DNA of 64,000 nucleotides from Rubrivivax sp. GTDB taxonomy: Bacteria > Pseudomonadota > Gammaproteobacteria > Burkholderiales > Burkholderiaceae_C. The translations under genes were made by a program, and so were the position numbers. The stretch spans positions 62,001-126,000 of the forward strand of contig JAIYCR010000040.1 of the NCBI GenBank assembly GCA_027487905.1, in the 5' to 3' direction. Below the pieces are notes generated by a model. It saw nothing but the letters and a program-made list of their open reading frames with translations, did not search any database and was not told the origin of the DNA. The first letter of the stretch is position 1. Each line of letters starts with the position of its first letter. Shown piece after piece: positions 19,720-29,757 of the stretch.

Positions 19720-21522
19720 ATGAAAGCCACCCAGTTCTTCCTGTCCACGTTGAAGGAGGCCCCCGCCGACGCGGAGATCGCGAGCCACCGCTTGATGATG
19801 CGCGCGGGAATGATCAAGCGCCTGGGCGCGGGCATCTACAACTACATGCCCATGGGCTTGCGCGTGATCCGCAAGGTGGAAGGCATCATCCGCGAGGAGA
19901 TGGACCGCGCCGGCGCCATCGAGCTGCTGATGCCGGTGGTGCAGCCCGCCGAGCTGTGGCAGGAGACCGGGCGCTTCTCCAAGATGGGGCCCGAGCTGCT
20001 GCGGGTGAAGGACCGCCATGAGCGCGACTTCGTCATCCAGCCCACCAGCGAAGAGGTCATCACCGACATCGCCCGCCAGGAGCTGCGCAGCTACAAGCAG
20101 CTGCCCAAGAATTTCTATCACATCCAGACCAAGTTCCGCGACGAGCGCCGGCCGCGTTTCGGTCTGATGCGCGGCCGGGAGTTCACGATGAAGGACGCCT
20201 ACTCCTTCGACCGCGACAAGGCCGGCGCCGAGCGCAGCTACCAGGCGATGTGCCGCGCCTACACCGCCATCTTCGACCGGCTCGGCCTGGTCTATCGGGC
20301 GGTCGCGGCCGACAGCGGTGCCATCGGCGGCGACCTGTCCCAGGAGTACCAGGTGATCGCCGACACCGGCGAGGACGCCATCGTCTACAGCACCGCCAGC
20401 GACTACGCGGCCAACATCGAGCTGGCCGAGGCGGTGTCGCTGCTGGGGGCGCGTGCCGCGCCGGCGCAGGCCTTCGCGAAGACGCCCACGCCGGGCCGGT
20501 CCACCTGCGAGGACGTGGCCGCGCTGCTCGGGCTGGCCCTGCAGCGCACGGTCAAGTCGCTGGTGCTGGCCACCGACACGCTGGATGCCTCCGGCAACAT
20601 CACGGGCAGCACTGTGTGGTTGCTGCTCGTGCGCGGCGACCACGCGCTCAATGAGGTCAAGGCCGGCAAGATCGACGGCCTCAAGGGCGGCTTCCGCTTC
20701 GCCACCGTCGCCGAGATCGAATCCCACTTCGGCTGCAAGCCGGGCTACCTCGGCCCCATCGGCCTGCGCCAGCCGGTGCGCGTGGTCGCCGATCGCACGG
20801 TGGCCGCGATGAGCGACTTCGTCTGCGGCGCCAACGACGAGGGCTTTCACTTCACCGGCGTGAACTGGGGCCGCGACCTGCCGGAGCCTGATGTCGTGGC
20901 CGACATCCGCAACGTGCTCGAAGGCGACCCTTCCCCGGACGGACGCGGCCAGCTGGCCATCCAGCGCGGCATCGAGGTGGGCCATGTGTTCTACCTCGGC
21001 ACCAAGTACAGCGCGGCGATGAAGGCGCAGTTCCTCGACGAGACCGGCAAGCCGCAGTTCTTCGAGATGGGCTGCTACGGCATCGGCGTCACCCGCCTGC
21101 TGGGCGCGGCCATCGAGCAGAACCACGACGAGCGCGGCATCGTCTGGCCGGTGGCCATGGCGCCCTTCGAGGTGGTGCTGTGCCCGATCGGCTATGAGCG
21201 CACCCCGGCGGTGAAGGCGGCGGCCGATGCGCTGTACGACCAGCTGCGCCAGGCCGGCGTCGACGTGATCCTGGACGATCGCGGCGAGCGCCCCGGCGCG
21301 ATGTTCGCCGACTGGGAACTGGTGGGCGTGCCGCTTCGCGTGGTGCTGTCCGACCGGGGCCTGAAGGAAGGCCAGGTGGAGCTGCAGGGGCGGCGCGATG
21401 CCTCGGCGTCTGTGCTGGCACTGGCCGACGCCGGTGCGCAGGTGCAGTCCCGCCTGGCGCAGGCGCGGGCGGCAGCGCCCGTGGCGGCGGCGGCCGCGGT
21501 CGGCGCACCGGCCGCGGGCTGA
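19720..21522 (+). CDS. proS: Prolyl-tRNA synthetase, bacterial type with editing domain
   Basis: 600 residues. Class II synthetase charging tRNA-Pro. Start at ATG 19720 gives the standard N-terminus [15 protein letters not shown]; the frame is open upstream but lacks homology. Motif 2 region [17 protein letters not shown], an inserted YbaK-type editing domain (about residues 225-405) that clears Ala-tRNA-Pro, motif 3 [20 protein letters not shown] and a C-terminal anticodon domain are all present. The last 25 residues are an Ala-rich tail (about half alanine) absent from the core family. Confidence 0.96.
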   Translation: MKATQFFLSTLKEAPADAEIASHRLMMRAGMIKRLGAGIYNYMPMGLRVIRKVEGIIREEMDRAGAIELLMPVVQPAELWQETGRFSKMGPELLRVKDRHERDFVIQPTSEEVITDIARQELRSYKQLPKNFYHIQTKFRDERRPRFGLMRGREFTMKDAYSFDRDKAGAERSYQAMCRAYTAIFDRLGLVYRAVAADSGAIGGDLSQEYQVIADTGEDAIVYSTASDYAANIELAEAVSLLGARAAPAQAFAKTPTPGRSTCEDVAALLGLALQRTVKSLVLATDTLDASGNITGSTVWLLLVRGDHALNEVKAGKIDGLKGGFRFATVAEIESHFGCKPGYLGPIGLRQPVRVVADRTVAAMSDFVCGANDEGFHFTGVNWGRDLPEPDVVADIRNVLEGDPSPDGRGQLAIQRGIEVGHVFYLGTKYSAAMKAQFLDETGKPQFFEMGCYGIGVTRLLGAAIEQNHDERGIVWPVAMAPFEVVLCPIGYERTPAVKAAADALYDQLRQAGVDVILDDRGERPGAMFADWELVGVPLRVVLSDRGLKEGQVELQGRRDASASVLALADAGAQVQSRLAQARAAAPVAAAAAVGAPAAG

Positions 21523-21559
21523 GCGCGCTGGCGCAGGGCCGCAGGGCGTGCACCGTCCG

Positions 21560-22750
21560 ATGGACCCTGCAGATGGCGCGAGCGGCCGCGAATGGCTGGC
21601 CGACGCTTTGCGCGGCCTGGCCATCTTCGGTGTGCTCGTCGTCAATGCGGTGGGCTACGCCCACTTCCCGGACACCCTGCACGTGGTCCCGCCGCCTTCG
21701 CCCGCCGACTCGCCCTGGGCCTGGGCGAGCCAGGCCCTGCTGCTGACGCTGCTGCAGGCCAAGGCCTATCCGCTGCTGGCCTTCCTGTTTGGCTGGAGCT
21801 TCGGTCGCTCTTCCTTCGGTGCCTCACGCTCCGGTCCTCGCCCGGGCGCGGCCGCCGCCGACCCCAACCGGCGAAGGCGCCGGCGCCTGGGCCGGCTGCT
21901 GCTGCTGGGCCTGCTGCACGGCTGCCTTGTCTATGCCGGCGACATCCTCACCGCCTATGCCCTGGCGGGCCTGCTGTTGCTGCCCACGGCCCGCTGGCGA
22001 CTGCGCAGCCTGCGTCGCCTGGGCATCGCGCTGCTGGTCGCCTCAGGGGTGTCGCTGGCCTTTCAGGCCTGGACGTTGCACCGACTGGCAGCGCTGGCCG
22101 AACAGGACCCGTCGGTGCTGGAGGGCGGCAGCGCCTACGGCCAGGCGGCCAGCCTGTGGGCTCACGCTGGCCTGAGCGCGCCCGCCTATCTGTGGACCCA
22201 GCTGCTGCTCACCCCGGTGATGCTGCCCTCGCTGATGGCCTTGATGGTGGCCGGGCTGATGGTGGCGCGGCTGCGCGGGCTGAGCCATCGCCGATGGCGC
22301 CCTGCCTGGGCCCGCGGGGCGCGTTGGGCGCTGCCGGCCGGGCTGCTGGGCAATGCGGCACTGGCGTGGATGACGCTGGCCTCGATGGCCTCAGGGCTTG
22401 GCGGCGCGGCGGGGGCGGGCATCGAACCACCGCCCCTGGCTGCCTCGGTGCTGCAGGGGCTCGTAGGCCCCCTGCTGAGCTTCGGGGCCGTGGCCTGGCT
22501 GGCGTCGCGGCGCCCGGCCTGGCTGCAGGGTTGGGCCGCTGCCGGCCGGCGCTCGCTCAGCCTCTATCTGGCCGGTTCGCTCGTCTTCCTGCTGGTCTTC
22601 GGTGGTGCCGGCCTGGGCCTCGGGGCCAGGCTCGGAAGCGTCGCCACGCTGGGCACCGCGCTGCTGCTGGCCACGGCGATGCTGGTGCTGGCCACGGCGT
22701 CGGTACGGCGCGGCCGCGTGGGGCTGGCCGAGCGGTGGTTGTCCTCATGA
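21560..22750 (+). CDS. DUF418-family integral membrane protein
   Basis: 396 residues, about eight to ten hydrophobic segments. N-terminal DALRGLAIFGVLVVNAVGYA and AYPLLAFLFGWSFG match the YeiB/DUF418 pattern of heparan-alpha-glucosaminide acetyltransferase-like membrane proteins; function unknown. ATG 21560 is preferred; a GTG four codons upstream is possible. It lies 37 bases after proS and overlaps the next gene by 4 bases (ATGA), so it is translationally coupled to the lytic transglycosylase. Confidence 0.75.
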   Translation: MDPADGASGREWLADALRGLAIFGVLVVNAVGYAHFPDTLHVVPPPSPADSPWAWASQALLLTLLQAKAYPLLAFLFGWSFGRSSFGASRSGPRPGAAAADPNRRRRRRLGRLLLLGLLHGCLVYAGDILTAYALAGLLLLPTARWRLRSLRRLGIALLVASGVSLAFQAWTLHRLAALAEQDPSVLEGGSAYGQAASLWAHAGLSAPAYLWTQLLLTPVMLPSLMALMVAGLMVARLRGLSHRRWRPAWARGARWALPAGLLGNAALAWMTLASMASGLGGAAGAGIEPPPLAASVLQGLVGPLLSFGAVAWLASRRPAWLQGWAAAGRRSLSLYLAGSLVFLLVFGGAGLGLGARLGSVATLGTALLLATAMLVLATASVRRGRVGLAERWLSS

Positions 22751-23439
22751 GCCATCCTGGGGGCGCCAGGCCTCGGCCCGACCCGCTGCGGCGTCGCCTG
22801 CTGGCAGGCGTCGGGCTGCGTGTGGCCCGGCCAGCCGCCGCCGTGCTGGGGCTGGGGCTGGGGCTGGGGACGTCCGGGCCGGCCCTAGCCGGCGCCCAGC
22901 TGGAGGAGCCACTGGCCGATTCGGTGCGCTCGGCCTTGTCGGCTGCAGTGGCCGAGCGCGAGCCGCCCCGCCCCAGCTTCGACCGCATCGAGGACCGCCT
23001 GGCCTACCTGCGCTGGCTGGGCGCGATGAGCGACCGGCTCAAGCGCCGCAAGCCCGATGCCACCACCCGACTCGAGTTCCTCGAGGCGGTGTGGTACGAA
23101 TCCAAGCGCGCCGGGCTGGAGCCCGCGCTGGTGCTGGGGCTGATCCAGGTGGAGAGCGGCTTTCGCAAATACGCGATCAGCGTGGCCGGTGCGCGGGGCT
23201 ACATGCAGGTGATGCCCTTCTGGATGCGGGTCATCGGCGATGGCGACGTCAGCCGCCTGTTCCACCTGCAGACCAACCTGCGCTTTGGCTGCGTGATCCT
23301 GCGCCATTACCTGGAGCGCGAGCGCGGTGACCTCTTCCTGGCGCTGGGCCGCTACAACGGCAGCCGCGGCCGTGCGCCCTATCCGGACGCGGTGTTCGCC
23401 AACCGGCGCTTCTGGGAACTCGCGCCGGCGCAACGCTAG
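22747..23439 (+). CDS. Lytic transglycosylase, SLT domain
   Basis: 230 residues. Cleaves peptidoglycan glycan strands with 1,6-anhydro product. A hydrophobic N-terminal segment (about 20-47, PAAAVLGLGLGLGTSGPALAG) looks like a signal peptide. The SLT core has the catalytic Glu in LGLIQVESGFRKYA, then ARGYMQVMPFW and ALGRYNGSRGR. Overlaps the upstream gene by four bases; the stop codon directly abuts the stop of convergent ubiX. Confidence 0.9.
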   Translation: MSHPGGARPRPDPLRRRLLAGVGLRVARPAAAVLGLGLGLGTSGPALAGAQLEEPLADSVRSALSAAVAEREPPRPSFDRIEDRLAYLRWLGAMSDRLKRRKPDATTRLEFLEAVWYESKRAGLEPALVLGLIQVESGFRKYAISVAGARGYMQVMPFWMRVIGDGDVSRLFHLQTNLRFGCVILRHYLERERGDLFLALGRYNGSRGRAPYPDAVFANRRFWELAPAQR

Positions 23440-24009
23440 CTACAGGCCGGCCCAGGACTTGGGGTCGGCGCGTTCGATGCCGATCAGGGCCATCACCCGC
23501 TCGACCGTGTCGTCCACCAGCGCGTCCACCGATTCGGGCCGGTGGTAGAAGGCCGGAAGCGGCGGGAAGATCACGCCGCCCATCTCGGTGACCGAGGTCA
23601 TGTTGCGCAGGTGCGCGAGGTTGAAGGGCGTTTCGCGCACCATCAGCACCAGGCGCCGGCGCTCCTTGAGCGTCACGTCGGCGGCGCGTGTGAGCAGGTT
23701 GTCCGAAAGCCCGTGCGCCACGGCGGCGAGCGTCTTCATCGAGCACGGCGCCACGACCATCGCATCGGTGGCGAAGGATCCGCTGGCAATGGTGGCGCCC
23801 ACGTCGCCCGGCGAGTGCGCGGCGTCGGCCAGTGCCTCCACCGACCGGCGGTCCAGGCCAAGCTCGTGGTGGACGTTGAGCACGCCGGCGGGCGTGAGCA
23901 CCAGATGCGTCTCGACGCTGCAGGCCTTCAGCCGCTGCAGCAGCCTCACGCCGTACACGGCCCCGGTGGCGCCGGTGATGCCGACGACCACCCGCTGCCG
24001 GCGTGTCAT
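23440..24009 (-). CDS. ubiX: Flavin prenyltransferase UbiX
   Basis: 189 residues. Makes prenylated FMN, the cofactor of the UbiD decarboxylase in ubiquinone synthesis. N-terminal VVVGITGATGAVYGVRLLQ binds FMN; VVAPCSMKTLAAVAHG and LVLMVRETPF are family signatures. I start at ATG 24009, which overlaps the grxD stop by four bases (coupled translation). Last gene of the hemA-prfA-prmC-grxD-ubiX cluster. Confidence 0.95.
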   Translation of the reverse strand: MTRRQRVVVGITGATGAVYGVRLLQRLKACSVETHLVLTPAGVLNVHHELGLDRRSVEALADAAHSPGDVGATIASGSFATDAMVVAPCSMKTLAAVAHGLSDNLLTRAADVTLKERRRLVLMVRETPFNLAHLRNMTSVTEMGGVIFPPLPAFYHRPESVDALVDDTVERVMALIGIERADPKSWAGL

Positions 24010-24320
24010 GCGGCGGTGAGCAGGGGCTGCAGTTCGCCCGACTGGTACATCTCCATCATGATGTCCGAGCCGCCGACGAACTCGCCGCCCACGTAGAGCT
24101 GCGGGATGGTCGGCCAGTTGGCGTAGTCCTTGATGCCTTGGCGGATGCCTTCGTCCTCGAGCACGTTGACCGTGACCAGGTCGTTGACGCCACAGGCCTT
24201 GAGGATCTGGATCGCGCGGCCGGAAAAGCCGCACATCGGGAACTGGGCCGTTCCCTTCATGAAGAGCACCACCCGGTTCGTCTTGACCAGGCCGTCGATG
24301 CGTTGCTGAACGTCGCTCAT
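24006..24320 (-). CDS. grxD: Monothiol glutaredoxin, Grx4/GrxD family
   Basis: 104 residues. Carries and delivers Fe-S clusters with glutathione. The CGFS active site is in FPMCGFSGRAIQILKACG; the TIPQLYVGGEFVGGSDI glutathione-binding loop is intact. Located 45 bases after prmC and coupled to ubiX. Confidence 0.96.
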   Translation of the reverse strand: MSDVQQRIDGLVKTNRVVLFMKGTAQFPMCGFSGRAIQILKACGVNDLVTVNVLEDEGIRQGIKDYANWPTIPQLYVGGEFVGGSDIMMEMYQSGELQPLLTAA

Positions 24321-24365
24321 GGTGAATCCGCCGGGACAGGCGGCCTTGATGGGAAAGCCTGAAGC

Positions 24366-25355
24366 TTATACGCCCGTGGCGGCCGGGGCGTTCGCTGCGG
24401 GCTCGGGGCCCATCCAGCCGGCGCCGGTGCAGCGCCAGTGACCGGCGAGGTCGTGGCGGGGCGAGAAGGGCCGGCCGCCCGCCTGCTCCATCAGCGCCTG
24501 CACCTGCGGCCCTTGCGCATGACCGTGCTCGACGAGCAGCGCTCCCTCAGCGGCCAGGTGGTGGCTGGCGCCGGCGATGATTCGGCGCAGATCGTCCAGC
24601 CCGTCGACGCCGGAGACGAGCGCTGTGCGGGGCTCGTGGCGCAGCGCCGGCAGGTGCGGGTCGCCCTCGGCGATGTAGGGCGGGTTGGAGACGATGAGAT
24701 CGAAGCGGCGAGGCCACTGGGTCGGGGCCTGGCCGGGCTTGCCGTCGCCGGTCGTCGCCTGGCCGTCCTGCGCCGCGGTTCGCCAGTCGTCGAACCAGTC
24801 GCCTTGCAGCCACAGCACCGGCAGGCCCAGCCGATCGCCATTGGCCCGGGCCACCTGCAAGGCGTCCGCGCTACGGTCCACCGCCACCACCCGGGCCTGC
24901 GGGCAGGCCCGCGCGAGGGCCAGTGCGATGGCGCCGCTGCCGGTGCCCAGGTCGAGCACCCAGGGGACCGCCGGCGCACCGGGGCGCTGCAGGCACTGCA
25001 GCGCCCAGTCCACCAGGGTCTCGGTGTCGGGCCGCGGGTCGAGCACGCGCTCGTCCACCTGCAGCACCAGCTGGTGGAAGGCGCGCTCGCCCATCAGGTA
25101 GGCAAGCGGCCGACCCTGGGCGCGCTGGGCCGCCGCGTCGAGGAAACGGGTGGCCTCGAACGGCGCCAGGGGCTCGTCGTCGTGGGCCAGCAGCCAGGCC
25201 GAGCCGCGCCCGGTGACATGCGCCATCAGGCGGCGAGCATCGTGGCGGTCCAGGCCCATCGAGCGCGCGGCCTGCAGCGCCTCGCGGATGCGCATCCCGG
25301 GCGGCACCGGCGGGGCGGTCGGAACGGGCCCGTGCCGGGCCCCGGGCTCGTCCAT
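24366..25355 (-). CDS. prmC: Peptide-chain-release-factor N5-glutamine methyltransferase
   Basis: 329 residues. Methylates the GGQ glutamine of release factors RF1/RF2. SAM motif VLDLGTGSGAIALALA and the catalytic NPPY motif (FDLIVSNPPYIAEGDPHL) are present; a helical N-terminal substrate domain precedes them. Its ATG shares its A with the TGA of prfA, its substrate gene. About 20 unconserved residues precede the N-terminal domain; an internal ATG about 20 codons in (MRIREALQ) is a possible alternative start. Confidence 0.94.
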   Translation of the reverse strand: MDEPGARHGPVPTAPPVPPGMRIREALQAARSMGLDRHDARRLMAHVTGRGSAWLLAHDDEPLAPFEATRFLDAAAQRAQGRPLAYLMGERAFHQLVLQVDERVLDPRPDTETLVDWALQCLQRPGAPAVPWVLDLGTGSGAIALALARACPQARVVAVDRSADALQVARANGDRLGLPVLWLQGDWFDDWRTAAQDGQATTGDGKPGQAPTQWPRRFDLIVSNPPYIAEGDPHLPALRHEPRTALVSGVDGLDDLRRIIAGASHHLAAEGALLVEHGHAQGPQVQALMEQAGGRPFSPRHDLAGHWRCTGAGWMGPEPAANAPAATGV

Positions 25356-26437
25356 CACGGGCTTCCGTCCAGCGCGGCCAGGGCCTCGGCCGTGCGGGCC
25401 GCGGCGAGCGCGTCGATCAGCGGCTCCAGGGCGCCTTCCATCACCGATCCGAGCTGGTGCAGCGTCAGGCCGATGCGGTGGTCGGTGACCCGGCCCTGGG
25501 GGAAGTTGTAGGTGCGGATGCGGTCGCTGCGGTCGCCGGTGCCCACCAGCTGGCGGCGCTTGGCCGCTTCCTGCGCTTCGCGGGCCTGTCGGTCGCGATC
25601 GCGCAGCCGTGCGGTGAGCACGGCCAGGGCTCGGGCCTTGTTGCGGTGCTGCGAGCGGTCGTCCTGGCATTCGGCCACCAGGCCCGTGGGCAGGTGCGTG
25701 ATGCGGATGGCGCTGTCGGTCTTGTTCACATGCTGGCCCCCCGCGCCGCTGGCACGGAAGGTGTCGATGCGCAGGTCCGCCGGGTTGAGCGTGAGTTCAT
25801 CGGCGGCGTCGGCCTCGGCCAGTACGGCCACCGTGCAGGCGCTGGTGTGCACCCGGCCCTGTGACTCGGTGGCCGGAACCCGCTGCACCCGATGGCCGCC
25901 GGACTCCCCGCGCAGCCGCCCGTAGGCGCCTTCGCCTTCGATGCGCAGCACCAGGTCCTTGTAGCCACCCAGGTCGGACGGCGATTCGGAGACGATCTCG
26001 GTGCGCCAGCCCTGGCGCTCGCAGTGGCGCTGGTACATCCGCGCCAGGTCGCCGGCGAAGAGTGCCGATTCGTCGCCGCCCGTTCCGGCGCGGATCTCGA
26101 GGAAGGCATTGCGGCTGTCGTCCGGGTCGACCGGCAGCACCGCGCGTTGCAGTTCGGCCTCAAGCTGCGCGTGCAGTTGCGTGCCGCGTGCGAGTTCGTC
26201 GCGGCCGAGGTCGGCCATCTCCGGGTCGCCGAGCCATCGGCGGGCTTCGTCGAGATCGCGTTCGCACTGCAGGAAGCGGTGGTAAAGCGTCACCCGCTCG
26301 GCCGCCTGCGAGCGCTCGCGGGTCAACGAGCGCAGGCGGGCCGGATCGGCCGCGAGGGCCGGATCGGCCAGCGAGGCGTCCAGCTCGGCGAGCCGGTGCT
26401 CGACGCGTTCGAAACGGTGGCGAAGACTGTCCTTCAT
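25355..26437 (-). CDS. prfA: Peptide chain release factor 1
   Basis: 360 residues. Terminates translation at UAA and UAG. The stop-recognition tripeptide PAT is in [20 protein letters not shown] and the catalytic GGQ in [20 protein letters not shown]. Overlaps prmC by one base and lies 68 bases after hemA, a widely conserved hemA-prfA-prmC order. Confidence 0.97.
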   Translation of the reverse strand: MKDSLRHRFERVEHRLAELDASLADPALAADPARLRSLTRERSQAAERVTLYHRFLQCERDLDEARRWLGDPEMADLGRDELARGTQLHAQLEAELQRAVLPVDPDDSRNAFLEIRAGTGGDESALFAGDLARMYQRHCERQGWRTEIVSESPSDLGGYKDLVLRIEGEGAYGRLRGESGGHRVQRVPATESQGRVHTSACTVAVLAEADAADELTLNPADLRIDTFRASGAGGQHVNKTDSAIRITHLPTGLVAECQDDRSQHRNKARALAVLTARLRDRDRQAREAQEAAKRRQLVGTGDRSDRIRTYNFPQGRVTDHRIGLTLHQLGSVMEGALEPLIDALAAARTAEALAALDGSP

Positions 26438-26505
26438 GGGAGGGCCGCTCAGCGGCAGGCACGCCGCCCGTCAGGGCCGGCGCAGCGCGGGTCGGAGGGG
26501 CGGGG

Positions 26506-27882
26506 CTAGTGGTCGACGCCGTCGGCGTCGGTCGGCGCGGCGCCGGCCGTGCGCGATGCGCGCGTGCCCGAGCGCAGCAGCAGCCGGGACACCGCGCGGG
26601 CCGTCTCGGCGCGCTGGGCGCCGTCGCTCGCATGCAGTTCGGCCAGCGGGCCGTGCAGCATCTTCTGGGTGAGCCCGCGCGACAGGGCTTCCAGAACCGC
26701 CTCGACCGGCTCGCCGCGGGCGAGCATCTTGCGCGCCCGCGCCAGCTCGGCCGCGCGCCAGGCGTCGGCCTGGGTGTGCAGCGCCTGGATCAGCGGCACG
26801 GTGGAGCGTTCGCCCAGCCAGTGGACGAAACCCTGCACGCCGGTTTCGATGATGCTCTCGGCCTGGTGCACGGCTGCCTGGCGCTTTTCGCCTGCGCTCT
26901 GCACGAGCGTGGACAGGTCGTCGACGGTGTAGAGGTAGACGTCGTCCAGCCGGGCGACCTCGGGCTCGATGTCGCGCGGCACGGCCAGGTCGACCATGAA
27001 CATCGGGCGGCGGCGGCGCTGCTTGAGCGCCCGTTCCACCGCACCCAGGCCGATGATGGGCAGCGTGCTGGCGGTGCAGGAGACGATGGCATCGAACTCG
27101 TGCAGCCGGGTGGTGAGGTCGGCCAGATGCAGCGCCTCGGCACCGAAGCGGGCCGCCAGACGCTCGCCGCGCTCCAGCGTGCGGTTGGCCACCGCCATGG
27201 ACTTCGGGGACCTGGCGGCAAAGTGAGTGGCCACCAGCTCGATCATTTCGCCGGCGCCGACGAAGAGCACCCGGATGGACTGGAGGTCTTCGAACAGCTG
27301 GCTGGCCAGCCGCACCGAGGCGGCCGCCATGCTGATGGAATGGGCGCCGATCTCGGTGGCGGTGCGGACCTCCTTCGCCACGGCGAAGGAGCGCTGGAAC
27401 ATCTGGTGCAGTGCGGGGCCGAGGGTGCCGGCGGTGTCGGCCTCGCGCACCGCCTGCTTCATCTGGCCGAGGATCTGCGGTTCGCCCAGGACCATGGAGT
27501 CCAGGCCGCTGGCCACGCGGAAGGCATGCCGGGCCGCGGAACCGTCTTCCAGCACATAGGCGTGGTCGAGCAAGGTGCTGCCGGAAACGCCGCCGACGGC
27601 GGCCAGCCAGTCGATGGCCGGGCGGACGAAATGGGCGTCGCCGGCGCAGTAGAGCTCGGTGCGGTTGCAGGTGGACAGCAGCGCCGCCTCGGGCGTGACG
27701 GCAGCACCGGAGCCCGCCACCGGGCGAAGGCTTGCCGCGGCAGGCAGGACCACGCCCGCCGCGCCCAGGCGATCGCGAAAGGCCTGCAGCGTCGGCGCGA
27801 TGCGGTCGACGGGGAAGGCAAACTTCGCGCGCAGGTCGAGCGGCGCGGTCGTGTGGTTGAGCCCGAGGGCAAAGACACCCAT
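26506..27882 (-). CDS. hemA: Glutamyl-tRNA reductase
   Basis: 458 residues. First committed step of C5-pathway tetrapyrrole synthesis: reduces Glu-tRNA to glutamate-1-semialdehyde with NADPH. N-terminus [20 protein letters not shown]; catalytic Cys in [10 protein letters not shown] falls at about Cys72, about 20 residues later than the usual Cys50 because of an Ala/Pro-rich insertion just before it. Substrate motif [10 protein letters not shown] and NADPH-binding VLFVGAGEM are intact. Longer than the typical 415-430 residues because of the insertion and a C-terminal tail ([11 protein letters not shown]). Confidence 0.95.
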   Translation of the reverse strand: MGVFALGLNHTTAPLDLRAKFAFPVDRIAPTLQAFRDRLGAAGVVLPAAASLRPVAGSGAAVTPEAALLSTCNRTELYCAGDAHFVRPAIDWLAAVGGVSGSTLLDHAYVLEDGSAARHAFRVASGLDSMVLGEPQILGQMKQAVREADTAGTLGPALHQMFQRSFAVAKEVRTATEIGAHSISMAAASVRLASQLFEDLQSIRVLFVGAGEMIELVATHFAARSPKSMAVANRTLERGERLAARFGAEALHLADLTTRLHEFDAIVSCTASTLPIIGLGAVERALKQRRRRPMFMVDLAVPRDIEPEVARLDDVYLYTVDDLSTLVQSAGEKRQAAVHQAESIIETGVQGFVHWLGERSTVPLIQALHTQADAWRAAELARARKMLARGEPVEAVLEALSRGLTQKMLHGPLAELHASDGAQRAETARAVSRLLLRSGTRASRTAGAAPTDADGVDH

Positions 27883-27889
27883 GTCGTCG

Positions 27890-27895
27890 ATTATA
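27890..27895 (-). promoter_or_regulatory. Possible -10 element of hemA
   Basis: Minus-strand TATAAT, a perfect -10 hexamer in an AT-rich pocket, only 7 bases before the hemA ATG. No -35 match at 16-18 bases. If used, the message would start at or near the ATG (leaderless). The same AT-rich stretch may also serve the divergent small membrane protein gene. Confidence 0.3.
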
Positions 27896-28033
27896 AAATT
27901 AACCCTCGAAATGCTCGGGGTTATTCGAGGCCTGATTTCCAGGGTTTCCCCGGCTGTCGCAGCCGAAAGCCCTGGCTGAGTCGATCTTACGCAAGCGCGC
28001 ATCCCCCTGTCGCCCAACCGATTCCTGCCTCCG

Positions 28034-28306
28034 ATGACTGCGCTTGACCTTTTCTGGCACCTGGCTGGCTTCGCGGCGGTGCCCTTGCTGTTCGGCGTCC
28101 TGTCGGCTGGCGCCGTGCGTTGCCTGTGGCGCCGCCGCTGGGGCAGTCGACCGTTCTGGCCGGCGGTGGGCTGGAGTGCCTTCGTGGCGCTCGCCGTGGC
28201 CTTGGCAGGGCTTGTCCTCACCGGCCGGGACGGCGCCCTGCACACCTATGGCGCGATGGTCCTGGCCTGCTCGGCGCTGCTGGCCTGGCGCTTGCGCGGC
28301 GGCTGA
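28034..28306 (+). CDS. Small membrane protein, hypothetical
   Basis: 90 residues with three hydrophobic segments: [41 protein letters not shown] and the C-terminal [14 protein letters not shown]. The second loop carries the cluster [11 protein letters not shown]. No catalytic motif. Divergent from hemA with a 151-base spacer. It looks like a real gene because of the coherent membrane pattern and normal codon use. No function can be assigned. Confidence 0.65.
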   Translation: MTALDLFWHLAGFAAVPLLFGVLSAGAVRCLWRRRWGSRPFWPAVGWSAFVALAVALAGLVLTGRDGALHTYGAMVLACSALLAWRLRGG

Positions 28307-28370
28307 GGCTGCGCGCGACTGAGCGCCGAGGCCGAGGCCGCGGGGACGCCGTGCCTGTCCGCCCGGCCGC

Positions 28371-28400
28371 GTCAGGCCGCGTCAGGCCGCGTCAGGCCGC
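28371..28400. repeat. Three perfect tandem copies of a 10-bp unit at the miaB stop
   Basis: GTCAGGCCGC three times in a row, with a partial fourth copy (GGCCGC) just before. Each unit carries TGA on the minus strand; the third copy supplies the miaB stop codon. Loss or gain of copies would leave the miaB C-terminus unchanged. May have arisen by slippage. Confidence 0.8.
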
Positions 28401-29738
28401 GGTCTCGCTCAGTGCCACCTCGCCCCGCAGCGAATGCGGGTAGGCGGTGGTGATGCGGATGTCGATGAGCTGCCCGATCAGGCGTTGCGCGTTCGGCCCG
28501 GCGGCGAAGTTGACGATCCGGTTGCACGAGGTGCGGCCCATCAGCTCGGCGGCGTCGCGCCGAGAGGGCCCTTCGACCAGCACCACTTGCACCGTCCCCA
28601 CCCGCGATTGCCCGATGGCGCGGGCCTGTCGCTCGATTTCCGCCTGCAGCGTCTGCAGTCGGGCGAGCTTGACCGCCTGCGGCGTGTCGTCGGCCAGGTT
28701 GGCCGCCGGCGTCCCCGGGCGCGGGCTGTAGATGAAGCTGAAGCTCGAGTCGAAGCCGACGTCGCGCACCAGCGCCATCAGCTGCTCGAAATCGTCCTCG
28801 GTCTCGCCCGGGAAACCGACGATGAAGTCGCTGGACAGGCTGATGCCCGGCCGCACCCGCCGCAGCGAGCGCACCGTGCTCTTGAACTGCAGCGCGGTGT
28901 AGCCGCGCTTCATCGCCGACAGCATGCGGTCCGAGCCATGCTGAACCGGCAGGTGCACATGGTCGACGAGCTTGGGAATGCGCCCATAGGCTTCGATCAG
29001 GCGGGCGCCGAACTCGTTGGGGTGGCTGGTGGTGTAGCGGATGCGCTCGATGCCGGGCACCTCGGCCACGTACTCGAGCAGCAGCGCGAAGTCGGCGATC
29101 TCGGCGGTGTCGCCCATGCGGCCGCGGTAGCCATTCACGTTCTGGCCGAGCAGGGTCACCTCGCGCACGCCCTGGTCGGCCAGGCCCGCCACTTCGGTGA
29201 GCACGTCCTCGAAGGGCCGGCTCACCTCCTCGCCGCGGGTGTAGGGCACGACGCAGTAGCTGCAGTACTTCGAGCAGCCTTCCATGATGGACACGAAGGC
29301 GGTCACGCCCTCGCGGCGCGGCGGCGGCAGGTGGTCGAACTTCTCGATCTCGGGAAACCGGATGTCCACCTGCGGCCGGCGCTCGGCCTCGCGGCGGGCG
29401 AGCAGTTCGGGCAGGCGGTGCAGGGTCTGGGGGCCGAACACAACGTCCACGTAGGGAGCGCGCTCGATGATGGCCGCGCCCTCCTGGCTGGCCACGCAGC
29501 CGCCCACGCCGATCAGCGTGCCACGCGCCTTCAGGTGCTTGACCCGGCCGAGGTCGGAGAAGACCTTCTCCTGCGCCTTCTCGCGTACCGAGCAGGTGTT
29601 GAAGAGGATGAGGTCGGCCGACTCCGGGTCGTCGGTGGGCTCGTAGCCTTCCGCGGCGGACAGCACGTCGGCCATCTTGCCCGAGTCGTACTCGTTCATC
29701 TGGCAGCCGAAGGTCTTGATGTAGACACGCTTGGTCAT
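28392..29738 (-). CDS. miaB: tRNA-2-methylthio-N6-isopentenyladenosine synthase
   Basis: 448 residues. Radical-SAM methylthiotransferase acting on A37 of tRNAs reading UNN codons. N-terminal UPF0004 domain with [18 protein letters not shown] and two more cluster cysteines ([21 protein letters not shown]); radical-SAM [17 protein letters not shown] near residue 155; C-terminal TRAM domain. It starts 19 bases after the stop of a small secreted-protein gene and is probably co-transcribed with it. Confidence 0.97.
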   Translation of the reverse strand: MTKRVYIKTFGCQMNEYDSGKMADVLSAAEGYEPTDDPESADLILFNTCSVREKAQEKVFSDLGRVKHLKARGTLIGVGGCVASQEGAAIIERAPYVDVVFGPQTLHRLPELLARREAERRPQVDIRFPEIEKFDHLPPPRREGVTAFVSIMEGCSKYCSYCVVPYTRGEEVSRPFEDVLTEVAGLADQGVREVTLLGQNVNGYRGRMGDTAEIADFALLLEYVAEVPGIERIRYTTSHPNEFGARLIEAYGRIPKLVDHVHLPVQHGSDRMLSAMKRGYTALQFKSTVRSLRRVRPGISLSSDFIVGFPGETEDDFEQLMALVRDVGFDSSFSFIYSPRPGTPAANLADDTPQAVKLARLQTLQAEIERQARAIGQSRVGTVQVVLVEGPSRRDAAELMGRTSCNRIVNFAAGPNAQRLIGQLIDIRITTAYPHSLRGEVALSETAA

Positions 29739-29757
29739 CGGGGGCTCCAGCGCCGCC

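Noticed and set aside
24366-25670. 434-residue PrmC from a far upstream ATG
   Set aside because: The extra part is antisense-like shadow over prfA with no homology; the ATG at 25355 overlaps the prfA stop in the usual way.
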